Source: Eledone cirrhosa (Eukaryota > Mollusca > Cephalopoda > Octopoda > Eledonidae). From it: a stretch of DNA of 64,000 nt. The stretch spans positions 118,357,697 through 118,421,696 of the forward strand of contig OZ024744.1 in NCBI GenBank assembly GCA_964016885.1, in the 5' to 3' direction. Position 1 is the stretch's first letter, and each line of letters opens with the position of its first letter. This document shows, piece after piece, positions 8,691-21,829 of this stretch. The notes beneath the pieces were generated by a model. The model ran no database searches, was not told the origin of the DNA, and was given only the letters and a program-made list of their open reading frames with translations. Made by a program: the position numbers and the translations under genes.

Positions 8691-9310
8691 CAGCTCAAAT
8701 ATCACACCAGTGCTACTGCTAAATGTGAGTGGCTAGGTAAAAGTTAGCAGCATGAGTACAATCTCCACAAGCATTCAAGCAATATGCATGTCACTAACTG
8801 AGAAGTAAGATGCAGAGGCAGAAATACACATAATGAAGTATGCTGTATTTCATCCTGACAGAAGAGAAAGAACTCTTTGTATGTCCATGAATATGTCACA
8901 CCATTAGTACTGTCACATTCCAACTCAGGCTGTGATACACTAATAGTACACATAAAGCAACTCAAAATGGTAATATGTCACATATCGATCACCAGACGCC
9001 TCTAGTTGTGAGGAAAAGTTTGAAGATGACCTCAGAAAGATTGAAGAAGTACTAACCAAACTGGATCAGAGTCTCAACATACTGCTGCTGGGAGATTTTA
9101 ACTCCAAAAGGTCAAATGAGCTGAAGACCAGTGCCTCTCAGGAATGACAATACTTAAACCTTACAAAACGACTTTTCATGGAACAAAGGGCACTTCATCC
9201 AAGAGATGAGAAGACCTGAATCTCTGCTTCATAAATAACACGGGGCTCACCCACAATGTAAATATGAAACCAATGATTTTCTCGGAACATAGCATAGTAG
9301 AACTAGGAAG
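8690..9310 (+). pseudogene. Non-LTR retrotransposon endonuclease domain (APE-like)
   Basis: This domain nicks target DNA to prime reverse transcription. Recognisable blocks in order on the + strand, spread over frames, are: 'YAVFHPDRRER' near 8,838-8,870 (usual Y.VFR.DR); 'CDTLIVHIK' near 8,932-8,958; 'YRSPDASSCEEKFEDDLRKI' near 8,983-9,042 (usual YRPPD); 'LLLGDFN' at 9,082-9,102, the hallmark GDFN; and 'MIFSEHSIVEL' near 9,272-9,304, the position of the terminal SDH motif, here SEH. Stops and frameshifts separate the blocks, so the copy is dead. It continues into the linker and reverse transcriptase downstream. Confidence 0.82.
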
Positions 9311-9559
9311 GTATAGTCTGAGGAAGACTGTAGATATACTACCGACAGGAAACACTTGGTCTATCAAACAAAACCTTCCACAGAACTAACTAGAAAAGGA
9401 TTCAGGAAGAGCTCCCGAAGCAAAACTGGACAAACAGTTTCTCTATGGAAGATGTCCACATTAAACTTGAACAATTCATGGAAATAATATAAACTATATG
9501 CTCCAAGTTTACCCCAGAAAGAAAGGCCAACAGATACAAGAATAATATTCCCAAAGATA

Positions 9560-9900
9560 GAAAAATGCTTACGTGATAGAGAACAAAGATCTCAAACTGT
9601 CTACATATACAAGGAACAAGAAGGAATCCCATTTGAAGCAGGCACTGTTTGAAATTGCCAGTGAAATGAAACTTTCCCATGAAAAAGTTAGGACAGAAAG
9701 GAAAGCCAGAACTAAAGAAAACATAGAAATGAACCTAAGGTCTTCTTTAAATTTGCAAAAGGGACTGCCTCAGTACATTACAGGATGGGGCTAGTTTCCC
9801 ATAAAAATGGCTCACTAACTGCAGACCCCTAAGGGATAAGTGAAGTACTGAATGGGCAATATAAAAGTGTTTCCACACCCCTAATGAGATACATACAAAT
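9560..9900 (+). pseudogene. Endonuclease-RT linker of the same element
   Basis: The + frames read 'SHEKVRTERKARTKENIE', then, after a frameshift, 'FKFAKGTASVHYRMGLVSHK', 'NGSLTADP', and 'GISEVLNGQYKSVSTP' (about 9,835-9,882). This corresponds to the segment between endonuclease and palm in Jockey/CR1-like proteins ('KNPKYFF.YAKK....IGPL....G.LT.DP..MAE.L..QY..VFS.P'). The stretch 9,310-9,560 between this and the endonuclease is decayed linker with no clear motif. Confidence 0.75.
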
Positions 9901-9949
9901 AAGTAAACCAATTGAGTTCTTTAACACCACAGCACAACACAGAGAAACG

Positions 9950-10640
9950 GGAAATATCAACCACATAGATATAAAGGTGAAAGGTGCAATATCAGCCATA
10001 GACGAAATGAGACCAAATTCAGCAGCTGGCAGTGATGGTTTCCCAGCAAACTTCTTAAAATCATACAAATGAACATTAGCAAAACTACTGCAGATCATCT
10101 TCCAAAGTTCCTTTTCATGGGGTACAGTACTCAGAAAACTAAAAGATGGCATATGTCCTAAACATAAAAAAGGAAGTGGAACAGATGCTAAAAACTACCA
10201 ACCTGTCTCCTTAACATATCAGCAAAGAAGAAATCTGATCACATACCTAAAGGAAATATAACCAACTAACTGACACCCAGCTTGACTTTTGTCTGGGTAG
10301 AGCTGCCTTACATAGTATTATGACTGGGTACTGAAACAATTGCTAAACTGTTCAAACATGGATGTAATATATTTCGACTTTGCAAAAGCCTTTGACAAGA
10401 ATTGGTCATGGAATATGCTACAAACTTCGGAGTTTCAGCATAGCTGGAAAACTAGGTGAAAGGATTCATGATTTCTTAAAAGACAGAAGCCTGTTGCAGC
10501 CAGCAGGGTCCTCACAAAAGAAAGATCAATAACAATTAGTGTGCATCAGGGAACAGTCTTCTGTTTGTGGTGGGTCTCTGACATACCCTCCATAATATAG
10601 ACAGTCTCCCTCACTTGATGATGAGCAGAAAGTAGCACAA
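9950..10640 (+). pseudogene. Reverse transcriptase, Jockey/CR1-like non-LTR, decayed
   Basis: RT blocks appear in order. 'AISAIDEMRPNSAAGSDGFP' and 'ANFLKSYK' (9,989-10,071) equal the 'AaGpDgIP' block. 'GTVLRKLKDG', 'KHKKGSGTDAKNYQPVSLT' (about 10,120-10,216) equal 'KK....NYRPVSLT'. 'DVIYFDFAKAFDK' (10,361-10,399) is RT motif A with its first catalytic Asp. 'VHQGTVFC' (about 10,541-10,563) corresponds to GVPQGSVLGP. 'LDDEQKVAQSRI' starting at 10,614 sits where the FADDTKV catalytic motif should be, with the two Asp kept but the preceding Phe-Ala lost. Stops (for example after 'FLKSYK') and frameshifts disable it. Family assignment beyond Jockey/CR1-like is not possible by eye. Confidence 0.9.
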
Positions 10641-10969
10641 TCAAGAATCTGGTTGGTGCAACCCTCTTACAGGATTTTCATGCCATATACAAATGGACAA
10701 TGCCAGAAAATCTCTATCAACCTGTAAACAAGGCCAATGCAACAAAACTACACCATACCAGGAGGTATAGAAATCAATAGAGGACCTGGGTTTTGACATG
10801 AGCAATGATACATCACCAAACTGTGCAGATGATTGGCATGTTTCATTTTGAAGACTTTCAAGACAAGAAAGCAAGAGACCATGTTAGTTAACTGGACTAT
10901 TGTCCTCAGCAGTGTTAAACTAACTGCAGAAATTTGTGTAAGCTACTCCAAGGAGATTGCCTCAATGAA
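10641..10969 (+). pseudogene. RT thumb and start of C-terminal domain, left half
   Basis: After the catalytic block come 'PGGIEINRGPGF' (about 10,760-10,795), matching the 'YxxxGxxI..vkDLGV' region, and then 'KTFKTRKQETML' (10,851-10,886), matching 'RTF.TR....ML'. From 10,851 a single frame runs through 'SSVKLTAEICVSYSKEIASM' and on without interruption into the first 77-bp satellite monomer ('KEMRY', a TGA codon, 'ERLTEALLSG'). In intact relatives this is the 'F.SKI.GM.EM.YWERL' stretch, so TGA replaces the Trp codon TGG. About 30 residues before 'SKEIASM' look deleted. The protein then continues on the far side of the array at 60,400. Confidence 0.8.
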
Positions 10970-11431
10970 GGAGATGAGATACTGAGAGAGGCTGACAGAA
11001 GCTCTACTGTCTGGAATGTGAGAGATATATACAGTGATATAGATAAGGAGATGAGGTACTGAGAGAGGCTGACAGAAGCTCTACTGTCTGGAATGGGAGA
11101 GATATATACAGTGATATAGATAAGGAGATGAGGTACTGAGAGAGGCTGACAGAAGCTCTACTGTCTGGAATGGGAGAGATATATACAGTGATATAGATAA
11201 GGAGATGAGGTACTGAGAGAGGCTGACAGCAGCTCTACTGTCTGGAATGGGAGAGATATATACAGTGATATAGATAAGGAGATGAGGTACTGAGAGAGGC
11301 TGACAGAAGCTCTACTGTCTGGAATGGGAGAGATATATACAGTGATATAGATAAGGAGATGAGGTACTGAGAAAGGTTGACAGAAGCTCTACTGTCTGGA
11401 ATGGGAGAGATATATACAGTGATATAGATAA

Positions 11432-13581
11432 GGAGATGGGGTACTGAGAGAGGCTGACAGAAGCTCTACTGTCTGGAATGGGAGAGATATATACAGTGAT
11501 ATAGATAAGGAGATGAGGTACTGAGAGAGGCTGACAGAAGTTCTACTGTCTGGAATGGGAGAGATATATACAGTGATATAGATAAGGAGATGAGGTACTG
11601 AGAGAGGCTGACAGAAGCCCTACTGTCTGGAATGGGAGAGATATATACAGTGATATAGATAAGTAGATGAGGTACTGAGAGAGGCTGACAGAAGCCCTAC
11701 TGTCTGGAATGGGAGAGATATATACAGTGATATAGATAAGGAGATGAGGTACTGAGAGAGGCTGACAGAAGTGCTACTGACTGGAATGGGAGAGATATAT
11801 ACAGTGATATAGATAAGGAGATGAGGTACTGAGAGAGATTGACAGAAGCTCTACTGTCTGGAATGGGAGAGATATATACAGTGATATAGATAAGGAGATG
11901 AGGTACTGAGCGAGGTTGACAGAAGTGCTACTGTCTGGAATGGGAGTGATATATACAGTGATATAGGTAAGGAGATGAGGTACTGAGAGAGGCTGACAGA
12001 AGCTCTACTGTCTGGAATGGGAGAGATATATACAGTGAAATAGATAAGGAGATGAGGTACTGAGAGAGGCTGACAGAAGTTCTACTATCTGGAATGGGAG
12101 AGATATATACAGTGATATAGATAAGGAGATGAGGTACTGAGAGAGGCTGACAGTAGCTCTACTGTCTGGAATGGGAGAGATATATACAGTGATATAGATA
12201 AGGAGATGAGGTACTGAGAGAGGCTGACAGAAGTTCTACTGTCTGGAATGGGAGAGATATATACAGTGATATAGATAAGATGAGGTACTGAGAGAAGCTG
12301 ACAGAAGCTCTACAGTCTGGAATGGGAGAGATATATACAGTGATATAGATAAGGAGATGAAGTACTGAGAGAGGCTGACAGAAGCTCTACTGTCTGGAAT
12401 GGGAGAGATATATACAGTGATATAGATAAGGAGATGAGGTACTGAGAAAGGTTGACAGAAGCTCTACTGTCTGGAATGGGAGAGATATATACAGTGATAT
12501 AGATAAGGAGATGGGGTACTGAGAGAGGCTGACAGAAGCTCTACTGTCTGGAATGGGAGAGATATATACAGTGATATAGATAAGGAGATGAGGTACTGAG
12601 AGAGGCTGACAGAAGTTCTACTGTCTGGAATGGGAGAGATATATACAGTGATATAGATAAGGAGATGAGGTACTGAGAGAGGCTGACAGAAGCCCTACTG
12701 TCTGGAATGGGAGAGATATATACAGTGATATAGATAAGTAGATGAGGTACTGAGAGAGGCTGACAGAAGCCCTACTGTCTGGAATGGGAGAGATATATAC
12801 AGTGATATAGATAAGGAGATGAGGTACTGAGAGAGGCTGACAGAAGTGCTACTGACTGGAATGGGAGAGATATATACAGTGATATAGATAAGGAGATGAG
12901 GTACTGAGAGAGATTGACAGAAGCTCTACTGTCTGGAATGGGAGAGATATATACAGTGATATAGATAAGGAGATGAGGTACTGAGCGAGGTTGACAGAAG
13001 TGCTACTGTCTGGAATGGGAGTGATATATACAGTGATATAGGTAAGGAGATGAGGTACTGAGAGAGGCTGACAGAAGCTCTACTGTCTGGAATGGGAGAG
13101 ATATATACAGTGAAATAGATAAGGAGATGAGGTACTGAGAGAGGCTGACAGAAGTTCTACTATCTGGAATGGGAGAGATATATACAGTGATATAGATAAG
13201 GAGATGAGGTACTGAGAGAGGCTGACAGTAGCTCTACTGTCTGGAATGGGAGAGATATATACAGTGATATAGATAAGGAGATGAGGTACTGAGAGAGGCT
13301 GACAGAAGTTCTACTGTCTGGAATGGGAGAGATATATACAGTGATATAGATAAGATGAGGTACTGAGAGAAGCTGACAGAAGCTCTACAGTCTGGAATGG
13401 GAGAGATATATACAGTGATATAGATAAGGAGATGAAGTACTGAGAGAGGCTGACAGAAGCTCTACTGTCTGGAATGGGAGAGATATATACAGTGATATAG
13501 ATAAGGAGATGAGGTACTGAGAAAGGTTGACAGAAGCTCTACTGTCTGGAATGGGAGAGATATATACAGTGATATAGATAA
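11432..13581 (+). repeat. 14-monomer (1,075-bp) higher-order unit, two tandem copies
   Basis: Copies begin with the 'ggagatgggg' monomer at 11,432 and 12,507. Both carry the same ordered variants: gttctactg, gccctactg, 'aagtagatgagg', gtgctactgactgg, gagagattgac, 'gagcgaggttgac' with 'gggagtgatat' and 'ataggtaagg', 'gtgaaatag', 'tctactatctgg', 'agtagctc', a 74-bp monomer, 'gatgaagtac' and 'gagaaaggttgac'. The length is 14 x 77 minus the 3-bp deletion. I saw no difference at these sites between the two copies. Confidence 0.9.
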
Positions 13582-16500
13582 GGAGATGAGGTACTGAGAG
13601 AGGCTGACAGAAGCTCTACTGTCTGGAATGGGAGAGATATATACAGTGATATAGATAAGGAGGTGAGGTACTGAGAGAGGCTGACAGAAGTGCTACTCTC
13701 TGGAATGGGAGAGATATATACAGTGATATAGATAAGGAGATGAGGTACTGAGAGAGGTTGACAGAAGCTCTACTGTCTGGAATGGGAGAGATATATACAG
13801 TGATATAGATAAGGAGATGAGGTACTGAGAGAGGCTGACAGAAGTTCTACTGTCTGGAATGGGAGAGATATATACAGTGATATAGATAAGGAGATGAGGT
13901 ACTGAGAGAGGCTGACAGAAGTTCTACTGTCTGGAATGGGAGAGATATATACAGTGATATAGATAAGATGAGGTACTGAGAGAAGCTGACAGAAGCTCTA
14001 CTGTCTGGAATGGGAGAGATATATACAGTGATATAGATAAGGAGATGAAGTACTGAGAGAGGCTGACAGAAGCTCTACTGTCTGGAATGGGAGAGATATA
14101 TACAGTGATATAGATAAGGAGATGAGGTACTGAGAGAGGCTGACAGAAGTTCTACTGTCTGGAATGGGAGAGATATATACAGTGATATAGATAAGGAGAT
14201 GAGGTACTGAGAGAGGTTGACAGAAGCTCTACTGTCTGGAATGGGAGAGATATATACAGTGATATAGATAAGGAGATGAGGTACTGAGAGAGGTTGACAG
14301 AAGCTCTACTGTCTGGAATGGGAGAGATATATACAGTGATATAGATAAGGAGATGAGGTACTGAGAGAGGCTGACAGTAGCTCTACTGTCTGGAATGGGA
14401 GAGATATATACAGTGATATAGATAAGGAGATGAGGTACTGAGAGAGGCTGACAGAAGCTCTACTGTCTGGAATGGGAGAGATATATACAGTGATATAGAT
14501 AAGGAGATGAGGTACTGAGAGAGGCTGACAGAAGTTCTACTGTCTGGAATGGGAGAGATATATACAGTGATATAGATAAGGAGATGAGGTACTGAGAGAG
14601 GTTGACAGAAGCTCTACTGTCTGGAATGGGAGAGATATATACAGTGATATAGATAAGGAGATAAGGTACTGAGAGAGGCTGACAGCAGCTCTACTGTCTG
14701 GAATGGGAGAGATATATACAGTGATATAGATAAGGAGATGAGGTACTGAGAGAGGCTGACAGAAGTTCTACTGTCTGGAATGGGAGAGATATATACAGTG
14801 ATATAGATAAGGAGTTGAGGTACTGAGAGAGGCTGACAGAAGCTCTACTGTCTGGAATGGGAGAGATATATACAGTGATATGGGTAAGGAGATGAGGTAC
14901 TGAGAGAGGCTGACAGAAGCTCTACTGTCTGGAATGGGAGAGATATATACAGTGATATAGATAAGGAGATGGGGTACTGAGAGAGGCTGACAGAAGCTCT
15001 ACTGTCTGGAATGGGAGAGATATATACAGTGATATAGATAAGGAGATGAGGTACTGAGAGAGGCTGACAGAAGTTCTACTGTCTGGAATGGGAGAGATAT
15101 ATACAGTGATATAGATAAGGAGATGAGGTACTGAGAGAGGCTGACAGAAGCTCTACTGTCTGGAATGGGAGAGATATATACAGTGATATAGATAAGGAGA
15201 TGAGGTACTGAGAGAGGCTGACAGAAGCTCTACTGTCTGGAATGGGAGAGATATATACAGTGATATAGATAAGGAGATGAGGTACTGAGAGAGGTTGACA
15301 GAAGCTCTACTGTCTGGAATGGGAGAGATATATACAGTGATATAGATAAGGAGATGAGGTACTGAGAGAGGCTGACAGAAGCTCTACTGTCTGGAATGGG
15401 AGAGATATATACAGTGATATAGATAAGATGAGGTACTGAGAGAGGCTGACAGAAACTCTACTGTCTGGAATGGGAGAGATATATACAGTGATATAGATAA
15501 GGAGATGAGGTACTGAGAGAGGCTGACAGAAGTTCTACTGTCTGGAATGTGAGAGATATATACAGTGATATAGATAAGGAGATGAGGTACTGAGAGAGGC
15601 TGACAGAAGCTCTACTGTCTGGAATGGGAGAGATATATACAGTGATATAGATAAGGAGATGAGGTACTGAGAGAGGCTGACAGAAGTTCTACTGTCTGGA
15701 ATCGGAGAGATATATACAGTGATATAGATAAGGAGATGAGGTACTGAGAGAGGCTGACAGAAGCTCTTCTGTCTGGAATGGGAGAGCTATATACAGTGAT
15801 ATAGATAAGGAGATGAGGTACTGAGAGAGGCTGACAGAAGCTCTACTGTCTGGAATGGGAGAGATATATACAGTGATATAGATAAGGAGATGAGGTACTG
15901 AGAGAGGCTGACAGAAACTCTACTGTCTGGAATAGGAGAGATATATACAGTGATATAGATAAGGAGATGAGGTACTGAGAGAGGCTGACAGAAGCTCTAC
16001 TGTCTGGAATGGGAGAGATATATACAGTGATATAGATAAGGAGATGAGGTACTGAGAGAGGCTGACAGAAGTTCTACTGTCTGGAATGGGAGAGATATAT
16101 ACAGTGATATAGATAAGGAGATGAGGTACTGGGAGAGGCTGACAGAAGCTCTACTGTCTGGAATGGGAGAGATATATACAGTGATATAGATAAGGAGATG
16201 AGGTACTGAGAGAGGCTGACAGAAGTTCTACTGTCTGGAATGGGAGAGATATATACAGTGATATAGATAAGGAGATGAGGTACTGAGAGAGGCTGACAGA
16301 AGCCCTACTGTCTGGAATGGGAGAGATATATACAGTGATATAGATAAGGAGATGAGGTACTGAGAGAGGCTGACAGAAGCCCTACTGTCTGGAATGGGAG
16401 AGATATATACAGTGATATCGATAAGGAGATGAGGTACTGAGAGAGGCTGACAGAAGTTCTACTGTCTGGAATGGGAGAGATATATACAGTGATATAGATA

Positions 16501-17129
16501 AGGAGATGAGGTACTGGGAGAGGCTGACAGAAGTTCTACTGTCTGGAATGGGAGAGATATATACAGTGATATAGATAAGGAGATGAGGTACTGAGAGAGG
16601 CTGACAGAAGCTCTACTGTCTGGAATGGGAGAGATATATACAGTGATATAGATAAGGAGATGAGGTACTGAGAGAGGCTGACAGAAGCTCTACTGTCTGG
16701 AATGGGAGAGATATATACAGTGATATAGATAAGGAGATGAGGTACTGAGAGAGGCTGACAGAAGCTCTACTGTCTGGAATGGGAGAGATATATACAGTGA
16801 TATAGATAAGGAGATGAGGTACTGAGAGAGGCTGACAGAAGCTCTACTGTCTGGAATGGGAGAGATATATACAGTGATATAGATAAGGAGATGAGGTACT
16901 GAGAGAGGCTGACAGAAGCTCTACTGTCTGGAATGGGAGAGATATATACAGTGATATAGATAAGGAGATGAGGTACTGAGAGAGGCTGACAGCAGCTCTA
17001 CTGTCTGGAATGGGAGAGATATATACAGTGATATAGATAAGGAGATGAGGTACTGAGAGAGGCTGACAGAAGCTCTACTGTCTGGAATGGAGAGATATAT
17101 ACAGTGATATAGATAAGGAGATGAGGTAC

Positions 17130-19700
17130 TGAGAAAGATTGACAGAAGCTCTACTGTCTGGAATGGGAGAGATATATACAGTGATATAGATAAGGAGATG
17201 GGGTACTGAGAGAGGCTGACAGAAGCTCTACTGTCTGGAATGGGAGAGATATATACAGTGATATAGATAAGGAGATGAGGTACTGAGAGAGGCTGACAGA
17301 AGTTCTACTGTCTGGAATGGGAGAGATATATACAGTAATATAGATAAGGAGATGAGGTACTGAGAGAGGCTGACAGAAGCCCTACTGTCTGGAATGGGAG
17401 AGATATATACAGTGATATAGATAAGTAGATGAGGTACTGAGAGAGGCTGACAGAAGCCCTACTGTCTGGAATGGGAGAGATATATACAGTGATATAGATA
17501 AGGAGATGAGGTACTGAGAGAGGCTGACAGAAGTGCTACTGACTGGAATGGGAGAGATATATACAGTGATATAGATAAGGAGATGAGGTACTGAGAGAGA
17601 TTGACAGAAGCTCTACTGTCTGGAATGGGAGAGATATATACAGTGATATAGATAAGGAGATGAGGTACTGAGCGAGGTTGACAGAAGTGCTACTGTCTGG
17701 AATGGGAGTGATATATACAGTGATATAGGTAAGGAGATGAGGTACTGAGAGAGGCTGACAGAAGCTCTACTGTCTGGAATGGGAGAGATATATACAGTGA
17801 AATAGATAAGGAGATGAGGTACTGAGAGAGGCTGACAGAAGTTCTACTATCTGGAATGGGAGAGATATATACAGTGATATAGATAAGGAGATGAGGTACT
17901 GAGAGAGGCTGACAGTAGCTCTACTGTCTGGAATGGGAGAGATATATACAGTGATATAGATAAGGAGATGAGGTACTGAGAGAGGCTGACAGAAGTTCTA
18001 CTGTCTGGAATGGGAGAGATATATACAGTGATATAGATAAGATGAGGTACTGAGAGAAGCTGACAGAAGCTCTACTGTCTGGAATGGGAGAGATATATAC
18101 AGTGATATAGATAAGGAGATGAAGTACTGAGAGAGGCTGACAGAAGCTCTACTGTCTGGAATGGGAGAGATATATACAGTGATATAGATAAGGAGATGAG
18201 GTACTGAGAAAGGTTGACAGAAGCTCTACTGTCTGGAATGGGAGAGATATATACAGTGATATAGATAAGGAGATGAGGTACTGAGAGAGGCTGACAGAAG
18301 CTCTACTGTCTGGAATGGGAGAGATATATACAGTGATATAGATAAGGAGGTGAGGTACTGAGAGAGGCTGACAGAAGTGCTACTCTCTGGAATGGGAGAG
18401 ATATATACAGTGATATAGATAAGGAGATGAGGTACTGAGAGAGGTTGACAGAAGCTCTACTGTCTGGAATGGGAGAGATATATACAGTGATATAGATAAG
18501 GAGATGAGGTACTGAGAGAGGCTGACAGAAGTTCTACTGTCTGGAATGGGAGAGATATATACAGTGATATAGATAAGGAGATGAGGTACTGAGAGAGGCT
18601 GACAGAAGTTCTACTGTCTGGAATGGGAGAGATATATACAGTGATATAGATAAGGAGATGGGGTACTGAGAGAGGCTGACAGTAGCTCTACTGTCTGGAA
18701 TGGGAGAGATATATACAGTGATATAGATAAGATGAGGTACTGAGAGAAGCTGACAGAAGCTCTACTGTCTGGAATGGGAGAGATATATACAGTGATATAG
18801 ATAAGGAGATGAAGTACTGAGAGAGGCTGACAGAAGCTCTACTGTCTGGAATGGGAGAGATATATACAGTGATATAGATAAGGAGATGAGGTACTGAGAG
18901 AGGCTGACAGAAGTTCTACTGTCTGGAATGGGAGAGATATATACAGTGATATAGATAAGGAGATGAGGTACTGAGAGAGGTTGACAGAAGCTCTACTGTC
19001 TGGAATGGGAGAGATATATACAGTGATATAGATAAGGAGATGAGGTACTGAGAGAGGTTGACAGAAGCTCTACTGTCTGGAATGGGAGAGATATATACAG
19101 TGATATAGATAAGGAGATGAGGTACTGAGAGAGGCTGACAGTAGCTCTACTGTCTGGAATGGGAGAGATATATACAGTGATATAGATAAGGAGATGAGGT
19201 ACTGAGAGAGGCTGACAGAAGCTCTACTGTCTGGAATGGGAGAGATATATACAGTGATATAGATAAGGAGATGAGGTACTGAGAGAGGCTGACAGAAGTT
19301 CTACTGTCTGGAATGGGAGAGATATATACAGTGATATAGATAAGGAGATGAGGTACTGAGAGAGGTTGACAGAAGCTCTACTGTCTGGAATGGGAGAGAT
19401 ATATACAGTGATATAGATAAGGAGATAAGGTACTGAGAGAGGCTGACAGCAGCTCTACTGTCTGGAATGGGAGAGATATATACAGTGATATAGATAAGGA
19501 GATGAGGTACTGAGAGAGGCTGACAGAAGTTCTACTGTCTGGAATGGGAGAGATATATACAGTGATATAGATAAGGAGTTGAGGTACTGAGAGAGGCTGA
19601 CAGAAGCTCTACTGTCTGGAATGGGAGAGATATATACAGTGATATGGGTAAGGAGATGAGGTACTGAGAGAGGTTGACAGAAGCTCTACTGTCTGGAATG
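17130..19700 (+). repeat. Repeat of block 12.45-14.95 kb (offset 4,687/4,764 bp)
   Basis: The 1,075-bp variant series recurs from 17,194 (offset 4,687 from 12,507) and continues through the 'aggaggtgagg' and 'tactctctgg' monomers (13,661 and 18,348). After one extra monomer (near 18,650-18,740) the offset becomes 4,764 for the 'ggagataagg' monomer (14,661 and 19,425). Small differences (for example 'ctctacagtctgg' versus 'ctctactgtctgg') show it is older than the tandem 1,075-bp pair. Confidence 0.85.
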
Positions 19701-21829
19701 GGAGAGATATATACAGTGATATAGATAAGGAAATGAGGTACTGAGAGAGGTTGACAGAAGCTCTACTGTCTGGAATGGGAGAGATATATACAGTGATATA
19801 GATAAGGAGATGAGGTACTGAGAGAGGCTGACAGTAGCTCTACTGTCTGGAATGGGAGAGATATATACAGTGATATAGATAAGGAGATGGGGTACTGAGA
19901 GAGGCTGACAGTAGCTCTACTGTCTGGAATGGGAGAGATATATACAGTGATATAGATAAGGAGATGAGGTACTGAGAGAGGTTGACAGAAGCTCTACTGT
20001 CTGGAATGGGAGAGATATATACAGTGATATAGATAAGGAGATGAGGTACTGAGAGAGGCTGACAGAAGTTCTACTGTCTGGAATGGGAGAGATATATACA
20101 GTGATATAGATAAAGAGATGAGGTACTGAGAGAGGCTGACAGTAGCTCTACTGTCTGGAATGGGAGAGATATATACAGTGATATAGATAAGGAGATGAGC
20201 TACTGAGAGAGGCTGACAGAAGTTCTACTGTCTGGAATGGGAGAGATATATACAGTGATATAGATAAGGAGATGAGGTACTGAGAGAGGCTGACAGTAGC
20301 TCTACTGTCTGGAATGGGAGAGATATATACAGTGATATAGATAAGGAGATGAGGTACTGAGAGAGGCTGACAGAAGTTCTACTGTCTGGAATGGGAGAGA
20401 TATATACAGTGATATAGATAAGATGAGGTACTGAGAGAAGCTGACAGAAGCTCTACTGTCTGGAATGGGAGAGATATATACAGTGATATAGATAAGGAGA
20501 TGAAGTACTGAGAGAGGCTGACAGAAGCTCTACTGTCTGGAATGGGAGAGATATATACAGTGATATAGATAAGGAGATGGGGTACTGAGCGAGGTTGACA
20601 GAAGCTCTACTGTCTGGAATGGGAGAGATATATACAGTGATATAGATAAGGAGATGAGGTACTGAGAGAGGCTGACAGAAGCTCTACTGTCTGGAATGGG
20701 AGAGATATATACAGTGATATAGATAAGGAGATGAGGTACTGAGAGAGGCTGACAGAAGCTCTACTGTCTGGAATGGGAGAGATATATACAGTGATATAGA
20801 TAAGGAGATGAGGTACTGAGAGAGGTTGACAGAAGTTCTACTGTCTGGAATGGGAGAGATATATACAGTGATATAGATAAGGAGATGAGGTACTGAGAGA
20901 GGCTGACAGAAGCTCTACTGTCTGGAATGGGAGAGATATATACAGTGATATAGATAAGGAGATGAGGTACTGAGAGAGGTTGACAGAAGCTCTATTGTCT
21001 GGAATGGGAGAGATATATACAGTGATATAGATAAGGAGATGAGGTACTGAGAGAGGCTGACAGAAGTTCTACTCTCTGGAATGTGAGAGATATATACAGT
21101 GATATAGATAAGGAGATGAGGTACTGAGAGAGGCTGACAGAAGTTCTACTGTCTGGAATGGGAGAGATATATACAGTGATATAGATAAGGAGATGAGGTA
21201 CTGAGAGAGGCTGACAGAAGCTCTACTGTCTGGAATGGGAGAGATATATACAGTGATATAGATAAGGAGATGGGGTACTGAGAGAGGCTGACAGAAGCTC
21301 TACTGTCTGGAATGTGAGAGATATATACAGTGATATAGATAAGGAGATGAGGTACTGAGAGAGGCTGACAGCAGCTCTACTGTCTGGAATGGGAGAGATA
21401 TATACAGTGATATAGATAAGGAGATGAGGTACTGAGAGAGGCTGACAGAAGTTCTACTGTCTGGAATGGGAGAGATATATACAGTGATATAGATAAGGAG
21501 ATGAGGTACTGAGAGAGGCTGACAGAAGCTCTACTGTCTGGAATGGGAGAGATATATACAGTGATATAGATAAGGAGATGAGGTACTGAGCGAGGTTGAC
21601 AGAAGCTCTACTGTCTGGAATGGGAGAGATATATACAGTGATATAGATAAGGAGATGAGGTACTGAGAGAGGCTGACAGCAGCTCTACTGTCTGGAATGG
21701 GAGAGATATATACAGTGATATAGATAAGGAGATGAGGTACTGAGAGAGGCTGACAGAAGCTCTACTGTCTGGAATGGGAGAGATATATACAGTGATATAG
21801 ATAAGGAGATGAGGTACTGAGAGAGGCTG

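Noticed and set aside
8164..10874. - strand open frames of 60-107 codons opposite the non-LTR element
   Set aside because: The + strand carries the endonuclease and RT motifs. The - strand frames have no family resemblance.
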